Shown one piece after another: positions 11,483-24,477 of a stretch of DNA of 64,000 nt. Under the pieces are notes generated by a model. That model was not told the origin of the DNA. It saw nothing but the letters and a program-made list of their open reading frames with translations, and searched no databases. Position 1 is the stretch's first letter. Each line of letters begins with the position of its first letter. This DNA comes from Ulota crispa (taxonomy: Eukaryota > Streptophyta > Bryopsida > Orthotrichales > Orthotrichaceae): positions 27,833,419 through 27,897,418 of the forward strand of contig OY987243.1 in assembly GCA_963920765.1 (NCBI GenBank). The letters run 5' to 3'. The translations under genes were made by a program, and so were the position numbers.

Positions 11483-12803
11483 AAAAATTGCGTAAATTAG
11501 AATTTAGGATTTAGTAGTGAGAGAAGGTTAGCATGCTAGAAGAGAGCTACAAGAGTACTTAATAACTTTTATAAATTAAGGCCATAATTGCAGTGGTGCT
11601 TGGTTAGCAACAACCTTTGTAAGAGCAACAATTGGATAAGATCATAGCCCCACTCCCCTTTTGCTCAAAAGCATGTATTATGAGCTTGGTTAAGGTCAAG
11701 TGCTTGCATGTGGTCAACGTTTTTTTTTCATCAATTCCCATTTTAACTCCCTAGTTAGAAAGAAGTTTGGTTAGTGTACCAAAAGCATGGGTGGGAAAGC
11801 ACCTCCAAAGATGTAACCCCCAGAACTAGGGAAAGGTAATACAAATTGAGTGTTTGTTTATGATCAATGCTTAGATAAGGTCAATACTTTCTACAAGCCC
11901 AAAGTGTTAACTCTAACCAAGCACCATTGTAGTCCTTGTTATCACCAACCTCTACAGGTGGGTGATAAAGTTATCAAACTCAGAACTTGAAAAAATGGTT
12001 GAGTTATGGGGTGAAGAGTGCAAGACTTACGGGCAGAAAAAACCCAGGTTTGACACCCACTAATGGACAAACAATGGACAAACAAAGTTATCACATGAAA
12101 GTTGTCACCCATGTGAAAATAGAGTATGCACTTGGGATTCTCTCAAACCAAACCTCTTGTAGGACGAAAAATTGTTCCAAAAAAAGTCCAGGCTCCCCGA
12201 GTCCCCGGAACTTGAATGCTAAAGTCAAATGTGAATGCCCCAAACATATGAAGTTTATGATCTTCAGGTATCTTGACAAGCGTTAACCTATATTCATCCA
12301 CATATTTTTTGCATTTTTGGATACAAATCGAAACCTATTCATCCCAAAATTGGACAAAAATAGCAGTACGGAGGTAAGACCGTAAGGGGGTTATTTGGAT
12401 TTGGGAGAGCAATAACTGCCACCGGAATTACTCCCAAGAACTGGCAACCAAGGGAAGGGCCGAAGGGGCCAAGGGAGTGACGCGTTTGTCAGGTAGTGGT
12501 GAAACGGGACAAGATGGATGAGAACCAAATGATGCTGAGCCCACATTCCAAACTAACTTTAGCGCTGACGAGTGTGAGCATGATACTAAAAATAATAGTG
12601 GTATAATTGAGCATGCTGGTTTTCTGTGACATGGAGTGGGTCCTAGGCTCCTCACTTGTTGCCTTCTCCCTTGTCTATAGCTTGCTGTCTTTGGTGCCAC
12701 TTCAAATTTATCAAAGTAAAATGGAATCGCCACCTTTGTTGCTCAGACATACAAGCAAGTTGCTGGTCCTTTCATTGTCCTATTCTGTGTTGGAACTTGG
12801 AAG

Positions 12804-13118
12804 TAAGGTAGGAGCACCCATAAGCGTCAAATTAAGGGTTTGAACATGATGACTATTAAGAAACAATTAGCAAATTATAGGATCCTATTAGGCAGAAAAA
12901 AAATGAGTTTGCATTTTCAAATGTATTATTTGGATACTTTGAGAATAAGTTATGAATTTTTAAAAAGCAAATTGCCATTGCACCCATAACCACTTTTAAG
13001 AATTCATGTTCACATGTTGTACATTCTTATAATTACATCTATTAACTTTCATAGATTTTTCAAGATTTCAGAAGTGACGGTTATGGGGAAATTGACGCTT
13101 ATGGGTGCTCCTACCTTA
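12804..13118. mobile_element. TAAGGTAGG MITE, family E copy 1
   Basis: Its ends are TAAGGTAGGAGCACCCATAA and the inverted ATGGGTGCTCCTACCTTA. An almost complete copy in the opposite orientation follows after 21 bp (13140-13457). Elements of 315-318 bp with TIRs of about 24 bp and a TA at each edge fit a Tc1/mariner-type MITE. There is no coding capacity. Confidence 0.82.
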
Positions 13119-13139
13119 CATAACTACTTGATCATGAAT

Positions 13140-13457
13140 TAAGGTAGGAACACCCATAAGCGTAATTGTCCCCATAATTGTCACCTCTAAAATCTTGAAA
13201 AAATTGTGGAAATGAATAGATGTAATTACAAGGATGTACAACATGTAAACATAAAATCTTGAAAGTGGTTATGGGTACAATGGCAATTTGCTCTTTAAAA
13301 ATTCACAACTTATTCTCATAGTATCCAAATAATACATTCGAAAGTGCAAACTGAATATTTTTTTGTTCCTAATAGGATCCTATAATTTGCTAGTTGTTTA
13401 TTAATACTCATCATGTTCAAAACCCTTAGTTTGACGCTTATGGGTGCTCCTACCTTA
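13140..13457. mobile_element. TAAGGTAGG MITE, family E copy 2 (inverted)
   Basis: It is the reverse-oriented copy of the element at 12804-13118. The internal segments TAGGATCCTATAATTTGCTA and AAGTGGTTATGGGTACAATG have counterparts in copy 1. The short ORFs overlapping it end in sequence encoded by the TIR and are artefacts. Confidence 0.82.
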
Positions 13458-14896
13458 AGCCTTTTCTCTTTTCCTCCTCTTTCGATTTGACTTTGGGCAA
13501 TTTTTGGCTTAGCCAAAGGTGAATAGTATGTACCTTTGTACCGGATTGGCCTTTGTGTTGGACGCTACTACTGTTTAGAGCAGCCTCAATGGTCACACTA
13601 TGTACAAGTGTAGAACTTGTATCACTAAGATGAAGGTGGCAAGAAAAAAATGGACCCAATGTTAGGTATGTTCACTTGATGTTAGGAGGGATATTAGCAT
13701 TATGAATGCAGTCTAAAGGTATGTCTCAATGCATTTATTTTTCCCTTGCTACTACTTCTCTTAACACCAAGTGTGAACATACCTTAATCAATGCATTTAA
13801 TTGAAGTGCACACCAAAGGAGAGCTTTGAAGGAGTATTTGCAATAGGTTTGTACCTAATTAAACCCACACGGATGTTAGCAAGCCCATGCAAGCTTGTAC
13901 TTGAACTTGCATGTGTTGAATTGTTACTCAAGTCATGTGAGATGAACAATGTCAGCCCCCCATGGAAGAAAATTTATTTAACCAAACACATGAGCCACTA
14001 GCTCTCTCAATTGTGCATACAACACCCTATTTACAAGAGCCCCATAAACTAGTCCTTAGAGCATCGCCAATGCAGCAGGTATATTAGCCCTGCCATCTGT
14101 GTCAGACAAGGGCTGACGCCGGCTCTCTTACAGAGCAGGGCCTTTTTCCAATACACCACCTTCCAATGCACATACCTTATGACACTCACTAATCACAATT
14201 TTTTTTTTATCAATTTATGTCTTTTTTGAGTGCTTGTGTGTGGCTGATTCATGTCAAAAGTATCTAAAATTCTCTAAAATTGCGTTTGTGTCTAGAGGTA
14301 AAAAACAGCGTCGTATATGACTACTACAAATGACTAAAAAATGAGTCATTTCTCACTGAATGACTATATCATGAATGGTCTCATTTGGTCACGATTTAGT
14401 CATTTTTTAGTTGTTTAGTAGTCTTTGTCATTCAGTCATTTAGGACATTACAGTATCTCATCCTTTACGTCATGCTGGCTTTGTTTTTATCAGGAAGAAA
14501 GAATTCTTCTCTCTTTCTTGAACCCAATAGCCCCTTTTTTCTTAAAGGCGTTTAAATTTTCCCAATTCCCAATGGTGCCATTACGTTTCCACTGATAGAA
14601 TCAAACTATCATGTGGCAACGTATCTTGATCTCAATAACTACTTTATAAAATCCACATTTGTTATCAAAACGCCAATCCACATTCAATAATGGATAAATG
14701 ACAACACACTTATCATTTAGTCATGTATCAGTAACGGATAAGTGAGCCCATAGTTTTCATTAGTCATATATTAGTTGTTTGTTAGTTTTGAATCAAGGTG
14801 CCACGCTGCTCCAACAAGCACTTACATTCATTTTGTAGTGCTCAGTTAGTCGTTTTCTGTATGTTTGTACATTCCACTTAGTCATATTTTAGTCAA

Positions 14897-15176
14897 TATT
14901 TTTTTTTGGCAATTTGCAGCAAAAAAGCACCAAATTTTTTTGACCGGCACCAAGCCTATAGAAAGAAAAAAAACATGATTATTTGGATGAAATTGCCAAA
15001 AAGCTTCAAATTTAAAAAAATCTTGGATGAATTCGCCAAATTGTAGATGAAAATCTAATTATAGACATGTATTATGTGCTAATGTGATATTTTCTATTCA
15101 ATATGTGGATGACTGTTGAAATTTGAAGCACCACTATAACATTTAAAATCGCCACTTTAGCATTTTTTTAAAAATG
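14897..15176. repeat. Dispersed repeat, family I copy 1
   Basis: This segment matches 35486-35775 in the same orientation. Shared words include GATGAAATTGCCAAA, GTGATATTTTCTAT, CAATATGTGGATGA and AAATCGCCACTTT in the same order and spacing. No TIRs or coding sequence were recognised. Confidence 0.7.
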
Positions 15177-18034
15177 AAAAAAATAAACCTGATTTTAGTT
15201 GTCACTTAGTCATATATTAGTTGTTACTTAGTCATATTTTAGTTTTTCTTAAGTTGATTACTGTTTGGTTTTGGGCATTTAGGGTTTGGGGTAACTGCTT
15301 GTTGTGTAGAAATAGTGCGGTTTACTAGTAATGGTAGCGGGTAGTTCTATTTAGTCACAATATAGTCGTCATTTTTAGTTCCAATGTTAGCGGTTTAATT
15401 ATAATTAAGTAGTCTCAATCCAGTCACTATAGAATGGTTGAAGCAAACTTGAAGTGATGACATAGTCGTCATATAGTCACATGAGTTTTGGAGTTCACAA
15501 CGCAGTAACTCCTCAAACATAATACAATCATCAACCATTCACACAAGCATACAAAATTTAGTCACAAACTAGTCAGCAACCATTCATAGAAGCATATAAA
15601 ATGTATTCACAAACTAGAGTCACAAACTAGTCACAAACTAGAGTCACAAACTAGTCACAAATGCAGACATCATATAGACATAACATTACAATATAGTCAA
15701 GTTACATTACAATTACAATACAATCATTATACATTTCATATGAAATCCCATTACAATCACAATACGAGCACAGTTTAGTTGCAATGTGTAGTAATAATTA
15801 GATGACTAGCTTCGCAAAACACAAGGACAAGCTAACACCAAATTCGTTCAGGGAAAGTCTAAAATAGCTAAAGTTATAGGATCTAAGGTCAAATGTAAGG
15901 TAAATGTCATTCAATATAGGAAATGTAAGGATAAGGTTATGACAAAGGTTTATCCAATTGAAAATTGAAATAAGATAATTTGGGGGTACCTCTCTTGTAT
16001 GAATTTCAGTATCTTCAAATTAGTCCATTAAGTATGTATGCAATCCCATGCAAATGCTGTGGTACTATCAAAGAATCAAAAATGGATTTAGGGGAATTCA
16101 CATTCATCAAACAACATAGCAATAGTCTTTGGCAATGGACGCAATCAGTAGCCAAATAGTCCGAGCCTATAGTCTGGTTATTGTGTGTTATTAACATCAC
16201 AATGTGGCAATAGTGATTATTTGTCATAAACTAAGCGTCAGTAATTCAATTGCATCATTGAGTAACCACATATAATCAATCTGATTATGTTCCATACTAG
16301 ACCACAATTTGTATTGACACGTCTTAAGGCCTACCCAGAAGGGATTTAAATAAAGAGATAATCAATTCAATATTTTTCTCTTCACTTGTTTATAGCCTTT
16401 GGTTTCCATTACACATATTGTTTAATCTATTCCATTATACTAATTCTATAGAATATCTCTATTCTATCTCTATCTCAGTCAATAGACATTGTAATCGGTC
16501 AATAGCTAGTTCAACTCTATCACAGAATACTAAATCTATGTTCTATTGCCTCAGCTTTTATCACAGAAACTATCTTGTAGTTGCTACAAGGTTAAATAAT
16601 AAACTATTCAATTGCCAACTGCTTTCACTCACAGTGTATTGTAATTTTATGAGAACTGGTACTTGGCTATAGATTTATAATCTCCTGCTTATGCTCTACG
16701 CTCTAGGCTGTAGCTTTTCTCCTTGTTTCAATATTCAATCATAAAAGGGCACATGCAGAAAATCACTCTCAAATCATGGCCATCATCTTATTTTACTCTT
16801 GCAATACATTAATTTATCTCCATCATCACAATCAGATTATAGCCTTTTCTTCTAGTTTCATCACTCGACTATATTCTCACAAGCTTCAATTATAATTAAT
16901 AATCACTCTAATATCATCCATATTATTCTCTCAGAAGCATCTCACTTCTTTAAATGAATTCGTGCATTGAGTTTGCAATTACAATTTCAGTCAATTGCCT
17001 TAAGCATTCTCTCTTGGAAACACTCGCATGATACTGCTAACAATCTTGACAATGATCTGGAGCAACTTCTCTCAAATTAATTCTCTCTCTGTTTATTGCC
17101 TTTGATTAAATTAATTCAGTATCACATCTTGTCACTCATAAGGCATTCATTCATAAATTAACCAATCGACTATTGCCTTAAGCTCTCAATCTCTAAGACA
17201 CTCTCTCTCTGGCTATAGTCTATGCTTTATGAACAAGAATACACAATCATATCATAGTTGTGATTACCTTTTGCAGGTTTCTCAATCACCACTCACTATC
17301 TATAATCTACACACTCACTCATTGAGTTAGATCGGCTATTGCCTCAAAGACAACAAGATCAATTAGATCAGATCAATAAAACACCTCGGCCTTACTTACT
17401 CACTCTGCAAGCCGAAATACAAATGAACATACATAGAATATTGCCTTCCTCAATCTCTACTGATTGGGAGCATACATATTATAAAACATAAAACAATTAC
17501 AAGAAAACAAAGAAATTGCAAGGGAAGTCAGATTCTAATTTATGCTCCAAGTAAAATGAGAATGTCAATAGCCTTTTATGGTCTGACTCTCTCCATTCCT
17601 GTATATAACTTCCTAACCGCCTAACTTCTACCTGTCCATAGCCTAGAGTCTATTCACAAGACAATTGACCATGCATTCACATTCTATTTCAAAACTAGTA
17701 TGCATTTCACTTCCATTTACACTTCAGAAATCAAATGCAAACTCAAAATTCAAAAATGTTGATCACACAATGTAGTTAAAGAATAGTCGCTATGCAATTA
17801 CGATCTGGTCGATTCTCGGTTGCTATTTAGTCACAATTCAGTGCAGACTCTATGTAAAATTTAGATATACAGTTCAAGGTTTTCAAAACCTCAAAGTATA
17901 TCCATTGTCCATTTAGCACTCACAAACTATCCCACTCACTGCTTTCTAAACTCAATTAACATCATTTGCACACGCTTGCAATTTCAACAATTTCATATAA
18001 ACAATGAAAGCACAACCTAAAAATGAGTTACAAT

Positions 18035-18470
18035 GTTGTAGCGCGTAAAGCCAACAAACATTGACAAGTGCGCAAAGCAAACAAACATGCAAAGAATATA
18101 GAGCCAACAAAACCAGAGAAGTGCATGGAGCCAACAAAACCAGAGAAGTGCATGGAGCCAACAAACCTTGACAAGTGCGCAAAGCAAACAAATATGCAAA
18201 GAACATAGAGGCAACAAACATTGACAAGTGCATAGAGCCAACAAACTTTGAGGAGTGCGCAAAGCAAACAAACTTGAAAAAAGGGCAGAGCAAGCAAACT
18301 TAAAAAAAGTGAGGAGCAAACAAACCTGAGATTGAAGAGCGTGAAGCAAACAAACCTCAAAAAATGAGGAGCAAGCAAACCAAAAAAGAGCGTAGAGCCA
18401 ACAAACCTTAACAAGTGCACATAGTCAACAAACTCTCTAAAGAGCACAGAGCCAACAAATCAAGTAGAGC
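18035..18470. repeat. GCCAACAAAC / GCAAACAAAC minisatellite
   Basis: Imperfect units built from AGCCAACAAAC, GTGCGCAAAGCAAACAAAC and GTGCATGGAGCCAACAAAAC repeat about every 27-40 bp. All three minus-strand frames are open here and give repetitive Cys/Leu/Phe-rich peptides. This is expected of a minisatellite without stop words in its unit, so I do not call a gene. Confidence 0.8.
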
Positions 18471-19327
18471 CAAATCCTAAACTTAAAGGTGGCAGCCGCA
18501 ATTTCACCTTACAAACTACTAACCCTAATCTCAATGAAGGGTTCAAACTAACTCAAAAACTACAACTTGATTTTTGGGGTGATTGCTATTAAAACTTAAA
18601 TAATATTTTTTTGTGGCAAATTTAACATCAGCAATGTGTTTAAAACATAAATTCGCATCAAAATGAACTATTTACATGCTAAAATTATTGTGAAGCATTA
18701 AAACAAATTTTTTTGCAAATTTTAAAGTTATAACTTCTAATATTTGAATGTATTATTATTATTAAATTTTAATGATTTTTTAAAAATTTTGTTTGACTTC
18801 TAACTTTAAAAAACGATCAAAATCATGATAAAATTTTTATATATATACTTATGAAACATTATTTTTTAAGCTTTCAAAGAGTTTTAATTATAGCTTTTAA
18901 ATTGTTAATTATTATGATAATAATCATAATGATAATGATAGTAATAATAATAACAATAACATTAATAAAAATAACATATTGAATGTATGACTCAAATACA
19001 ACTAATGTACCACTAGCACATGCTTGGAGAAGATTATAGTGACCTAACTACAACTCTTGTAAAACTAAAATACAACTAAACTCTTAAACATACAATTTAA
19101 TGAGCTAACCAAACTACACCCTTTCAAATAGTTGGTTGGAATTGGAATAGGTAGAGCAAGACTTTTTTTATTTTAAAAGCCACAATATGTGGGCCCAAAA
19201 AGAAAATTGCACAGTAAATTCCAAATTGATTTGTTCAAGTTATATTCTAACAATAATAGTAGAAGAAAAAATATCCATGAACTTCTAAGTGACAACAAAT
19301 GCATGACTATAATTGGGTTCTTCCATA

Positions 19328-19475
19328 GTTGTCTTATAGTCATTATGTAGTCATTTTGTAATCATTATGTAGTCATTATATAATCATTATGTAGTCATTT
19401 TGTAATCATTTTGTAGTCATTATGTAGTCATTTTATAGTCATATTGTAGTCATTATGTAGTCATTTAACTAATGT
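19328..19475. repeat. 11-bp TAGTCATTATG-type tandem array
   Basis: Alternating GTAGTCATTAT, GTAATCATTTT and GTAGTCATTTT units of 11 bp run almost without interruption. They belong to the subterminal repeat zone of the 14297-20344 element. Confidence 0.85.
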
Positions 19476-20539
19476 GGTGACATATTATCTATGACCACTT
19501 TTCTTTAACTCCCATTAAACTCCAAATCCCTAAATCCTAAAACATTCTTTGCTCCTCACCCATGACCCCATGAAATAAGATCAAATCCTAATCATTAAAC
19601 GAATGCGATAGAAAGAACAATATTAACTCAGCAGGAGAGGCAAAACCATGTAGAAGTCATTTATTAGTCTTCAATTAGTTGCACATAAAAATCATATGAA
19701 AGTCATTTATTAGTCATGGATTAGTCGCACATTAGTAAGTATAGAACTAGTACCTAGTGACATCCAACCCTACATTGCTTATTCCCCTAACAACTTCATT
19801 AACCTACTTACTCAAAACCAATTTAATTACAGAACTCATATCCTAATAGTAAACTAGTAGTGCCACAAAACTTGCTAAACGACTAAAAAATGACTATTGC
19901 AATAGTTTGTGTTCACATAGTCTCAAGAGAACAAGAAAGAGCTAAAAATAATGCTACCGGGCAGTCCCAAAATTTTGAGAGAAAACTGTGAAAGATATGT
20001 TTCTGCATGAAAATGATATGGAATAAAAGTTGAAACTCTTTAGTAGTTCATTAGTAACACCTTAGTAATACTATAAACTCATGTTTTGGACATACGACTA
20101 AACCACTAACCCAGCTAAAAGATGTCAAATACAACAACAACCTCATCCGCTTATGAATGAGAATGTACTTACGAATTTAGAAGAATACAATTCTGTGGAG
20201 AGTTTCAGATGAACCATTCAAAAGAATGACTAAAGAACAACTATTTCAATGTTAGTCATTTTTTAGTCATATCATAGTCATTTTATAGTCATTTAGGACA
20301 CCCAGTCATAAAACATGCGGTCATATAGGACGCTATTTTTTACCTGTGGTCAGAGTAGGAGTGGTATGCAGGATTCTCCAAATAGTGAAAATTTGCAGGG
20401 GAGGGGCTCTTATGTGGGGAGCCTTGAAAAATACAATATGGTTTAACTGTTGCATTGGAGCCCATGTTTTTGCTCAAGTTCTGTTTAATGCATTGCACAA
20501 GCTTTTGCCTGCCTCTTTTACGGCTGCATTAAGGATGCC

Positions 20540-20687
20540 CTTATTAGCTTCCCCAATGCAATCGGAAAACAGACTTGCAAAATCAAGTCTGACATATTCA
20601 TAGCCATCAATCATGATTTGATGGCTATGAATATGTCAGACTTGGTTTTGCATGTTTGTTTTCCAGTTGCATTGGGGATGCCCTTAT
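20540..20687. mobile_element. 148-bp near-perfect hairpin MITE
   Basis: Two arms of about 70 bp are inverted around TCATGA at about 20611-20616. The outer ends read (T)AAGGGCATCCCCAATGCAA on the right arm (reverse complement) and a decayed form on the left. A related GAGCATCGCCAATGCA end occurs at about 14059. Its RNA would fold into one long hairpin able to enter small-RNA pathways. Confidence 0.8.
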
Positions 20688-20820
20688 ACTCTTGTACTAC
20701 TCATGTATGCAGTCTTACCATTAAGGCTTCTCTAGGGCCATTTGTCACTACAAGTTTAGGTTGGTTTCCATCCTCTAACATGCCCAATATTGGAATTTGA
20801 TTTGTTCATATTCTAAAAAT

Positions 20821-21250
20821 GGCCTCAAGGCTTTTACACTAGGAGTCAAGGCTAATTTATCAAAACATATTTTAACATTTAAAAGACCGGATATGACATG
20901 GTCTCAATTTCAAAAATTGGATTTCCTAAAAACGTGAAGCCAATTCTTGGCCCCGGGGCTATTGTCATATTTTATCGAAATATGAATTTTTCAATTATAA
21001 ACATTCTTTTGAGATACTCAACACCATAGGATGGAGTAAAAACATCGACGGTTGTCCTTGTTTTTTATCCCTTTTCTCTTGAAATTTCAAAATTTACTCT
21101 ATTGATCTCAAAACCTTTACACACAAGAGAGTTAACCCTCACTACATTCATGTTAAATAATGGACACTTGGAGCCATTCTTGAGGCCATTTGAGGTGAAC
21201 CAAAATGGCCCCAAATTTTCATGACCTTGACTCCTAGTGTAAAGCGGCCC
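20821..21250. mobile_element. Family A element, degenerate copy
   Basis: TTTTACACTAGGAGTCAAGG near the left end is inverted near the right end (CCTTGACTCCTAGTGTAAA). GGCC-rich bases lie outside it, as in the 2520-4146 element. Internal AGCCAATTCTTGGCC and TTTATCCCTTTTCTCTTGAA segments also occur at 2720 or 26910. Non-coding. Confidence 0.65.
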
Positions 21251-21654
21251 TTAGGTTCAATTAGGTCAGAATCCCCTCATAACTTCAACCAGCAGTAACT
21301 CAAACTTTACCAGATGCAGCTACCCAAAAACCTAACTTTTCAACCTTTGGTTTGTTCAATGTCTTCTTCATTTCAGTTACATCAGCCATAGATTCAACAA
21401 TCCATTATTGGTTTGGTTTACGTTATGAGATGATTTCCAACCTCTTAGATTCCCATTTCACACAATTCACCAAGGCAACGCACCCATGACAAAATTCATG
21501 ATAAACCAATGTAACTTTGTGTTGGACCTTGTAGAGCCATATTGGTCTCTAAACCACCCATTCAGTTACAAAATTGCCTATATCCTTGAAACATTTGAAA
21601 AACGTTTGCAAATGCAAGATTTCTTCCACCCAACATCTGTTGAATGGAGGCTTC

Positions 21655-22289
21655 TTCAACCCTTAAAGCCTAAGGCCTTTTTGAGCTTCAAGGAATTTGC
21701 TCTAAATTGTACAAAAAACCAACGTTTTGATAAGTTGTATGATTTAATTTTTTTTTGTAACTGTACAAATTCAAATTATATGTGTTTACAATTGCATAAG
21801 ATAAGAAAACATAATAACAGCGCTTATGGATTGAAAGATTATAATGTTCGATATGAAAGTGTTAAAACTATGAAAATGACTTGAAGTCTTTCAATCCTCT
21901 TTTCACATGTTGAATCCAAAAAATTGGTCACCAAAAAATATGAGGTTAAAGGACATAACATACATAACTCCAATCAATTTACGGCTTATCAAATCTCTTT
22001 TATAATTTTCTAAAATGAATTTCTATTGAATTTTTTTCTCCAATATCTAGTGCATTTGAGGCCCATATCCAAGAGCTCTTAACACTATAGAAAGTCAAGA
22101 TTGCAATGGACAACATTACACAAAATCTTGAATAGAAACTCACAATCAAGCATTTTCAAAATGATATTTTTGATACTAAAACTATATTTCAAAAACATAA
22201 ACTACTAAAATAACAACTTAGTTAGGTTTTATTAAACTTCAAAGTATTATCAACACTCAAATTAGGAGCCTTGGACATTTAGGGATTAA
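21655..22289. mobile_element. Probable TTAA-type element, degenerate ends
   Basis: The left end TTCAACCCTTAAAGCC and the right end GGACATTTAGGGATTAA are imperfect inverted repeats with the signature of the TTAA family. Its right TTAA is also the left TTAA of the next element (22286-22519). Part of a 132-codon ORF (21486-21884) overlaps it but resembles nothing known. Confidence 0.45.
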
Positions 22290-22519
22290 CCCTTAAACAA
22301 CTAAAAGGCCCTTTGCGACTAGTACAATATGAGGTATTTTTCATGTATTTAGAATGGATCCACACCTCTACTACATTTGAGACCAACAAAGAAGATGGAG
22401 AATAGATCAATGCAATTCTAGTAAGCTACTTGAAATCCCAAATTAAAATTTCTTCTTGGTAACAAATGACAATTATACGTCAGCATATATACTATGCCCT
22501 ATGGTCATTTAGGGGTTAA
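22286..22519. mobile_element. TTAA-flanked TIR element, 234 bp
   Basis: The ends are TTAACCCTTAAACAACTAAA and TGGTCATTTAGGGGTTAA, imperfect inverted repeats. It abuts the preceding TTAA-type element and shares one TTAA with it. Confidence 0.6.
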
Positions 22520-23298
22520 GTAAGCCTTCCTTATACTGTAATTAAACTTGAACACCGAGTTAATTTTCATGATTTTTTTACAAACTGGTTTTACTTCCGC
22601 CACTTGGCCATCTAAACCATTTCTCGTTAAAGATCACTGGCAACCATTCCCGTAAAGACAGGTTCTCAGCAGTCAGCACACATTGTAACTACAGTTGTGA
22701 TGGGACTAGGCACTTGAATGGCGACGACGGTCTTCCAGCAACAATGGTCTTGTTTGTAGTCACACCAAAGGAGGTGCAATTATCCAGATATGCAAAGATT
22801 TTGTTGGATCATGACTGATGCATGTTTGCACATAATGTGTTCCGTTCCAGTCCCCACACTAAATTCCCGGCGTACCATCCATATTTCATTCCTTTGAAAT
22901 CATCAGAAATTTGTTGGGCCATAACAACCACACGTAAGGTAATATTTTAGCAATATGATTGGTAGATTTTTTACAACCACTAAGTTACATGCCAACGTTG
23001 TGAACTCTTTGTGTCATAATGGGCTTAGTTTCTTACACACTTTTCAAAAAAGCCTTTAGGGTAACAAGTGTGAGACTTTTCATTATTTGTGCTCTTTGGT
23101 ATATGGACAGCAGTGTAAGTGCCACTCAAGGATTCAAAGAATGAGTACTTGGCAACACTTTGTTTTTTTGTATGTCTGGATGGATAACTTACAGGTTGAA
23201 CTGCAGTTTTTGAGTTTCAACTCACAAATTTGCACATACAATGCCTGAAAATGAAAACAGCTGTCAGTAACCTCCGATTGGTTGAAAATTTATATGCA

Positions 23299-24232
23299 TT
23301 AACCCCTAAAGAACCATTGTCCCTTTTGGGGACAATTGGGATTTTGGGCATGTATCTATGGTTAAGATTTTCTGAAACTTTTATTAAAAATGGGGAATTA
23401 TAAGATCTGCTTGGGAATCTAATTTTTCCTTCATTTTGACAATTATTGAAGAAGTTATGAATGAATAATTAAAAAATAGGGGAGAATTGGGCAGCAAAAA
23501 AAAATTGCAATTTTTTAAGTAAAATTTTGAAATTGGTTCTTTAGATTTTTATGTATTTGGGAAGCTTTGAATCATTCAATTTTGATAGATGAGATGAAAG
23601 TTATGAGAAGTTTTAGTTTGCGGGTAGGTATGGAAAATGCAAACCTCTATTCTTTTTGCCTCTTGTAAATTTTTTTGCTTTACTTTTTGAGCTCTCTGTG
23701 TATTATTTTCTTGACCTTTTTTTTTGTAAGTTGTAGTAGACTAAGATTCCTTGGTTTTCACCATTTGGATCAAAGTAGTTTGGGTTTTTGAATTTTACAT
23801 AAATCCTCCTTTTGCCTGGTGGATATGCAAATTTCTAAACCTTACGGCATTGCAAGATTTTACAAAGTATGATCCACACCTCTGTTTCATTTGAAAATTC
23901 TGTGACACATACCTAACTTGATCTTCTACATGGAAAAAATAAACCTCAACTCTGGTTAGAGCAATTTTTTGATAAAGGAGCTGTCAAAGGCATTTGAAAT
24001 TTTTGGGCAGCACTAAAATTTTTTTTGCTTTCACTTCAGATGTGAATATCTCACTCCTCTACGACTAGAATGAGCTGATTTTTTTCCCACAAGTACCTCC
24101 CATAGTCTAGGGCAAGATCTTAAGGTTGGATTTCCAAAATAACTTTATTTGCTACATTTCTATTCATTCCCCCGAAAGTGGCATGTTTGAGTGATTTTCA
24201 CAAAAAAAGGGACTTGGTCCTTTAGGGGTTAA
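23299..24232. mobile_element. TTAA-flanked TIR element B3 (reverse of B1)
   Basis: Its ends are TTAACCCCTAAAGAACC and GGTCCTTTAGGGGTTAA. The interior is the reverse complement of B1/B2, including TCTAGGGCAAGATCTTA-like and GTTGTAGTAGACTAAGATTC-like blocks. It ends exactly at the TTAA that starts the next element. Confidence 0.78.
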
Positions 24233-24477
24233 CCCTTGAGCGCCCCAACAACCACTATGTGGTCGCTAAGTTTTGAAAAATGCCCATGTTTGACTCTTAT
24301 CCTCTTCTTAATGGTAAAGTCAAAGGACTTGTACTTTTTCATGTACCTCTAGGCATGTGTTTACTACCACTTTAAAAAAAATCAAGCTATTTGACTCTAC
24401 TTAAGTAATACTTTTATTGGACTAAGTACACAAGGGTATGGATTTGAGTGAATATGGCCTGGGCGCTCACGGGTTAA
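24229..24477. mobile_element. TTAA-flanked TIR element C1
   Basis: The left end TTAACCCTTGAGCGCCCC is inverted at the right end (reverse complement TTAACCCGTGAGCGCCCA). It shares TTAA 24229-24232 with B3. The TIR sequence differs from family B beyond TTAACCC. C2 at 37355-37894 is a longer relative. Confidence 0.75.

Larger units (their letters stand above)
14297..20344. mobile_element. 6-kb element bounded by 25-bp terminal inverted repeats
   Basis: GGTAAAAAACAGCGTCGTAT (from 14297) continues to a 25-bp repeat matched in inverted orientation at 20320-20344, with 23 of 25 positions identical. Both subterminal regions are crowded with AGTCATTT and TAGTCATT words (14321-14480 and 19320-20310). 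The interior is low-complexity AT-rich DNA with minisatellites and no transposase ORF. No clear target duplication is visible next to the TIRs. It could be one large non-autonomous element or two related MITEs flanking unrelated DNA. Confidence 0.6.

Noticed and set aside
18017-18447. Overlapping Cys/Leu-rich minus-strand ORFs of 110-139 codons
   Set aside because: All three frames stay open because the minisatellite unit lacks stop words. There is no start context or family similarity.
21486-21884. 132-codon plus-strand ORF
   Set aside because: It has AT-rich codon use and no similarity I recognise, and partly overlaps a probable TTAA element.
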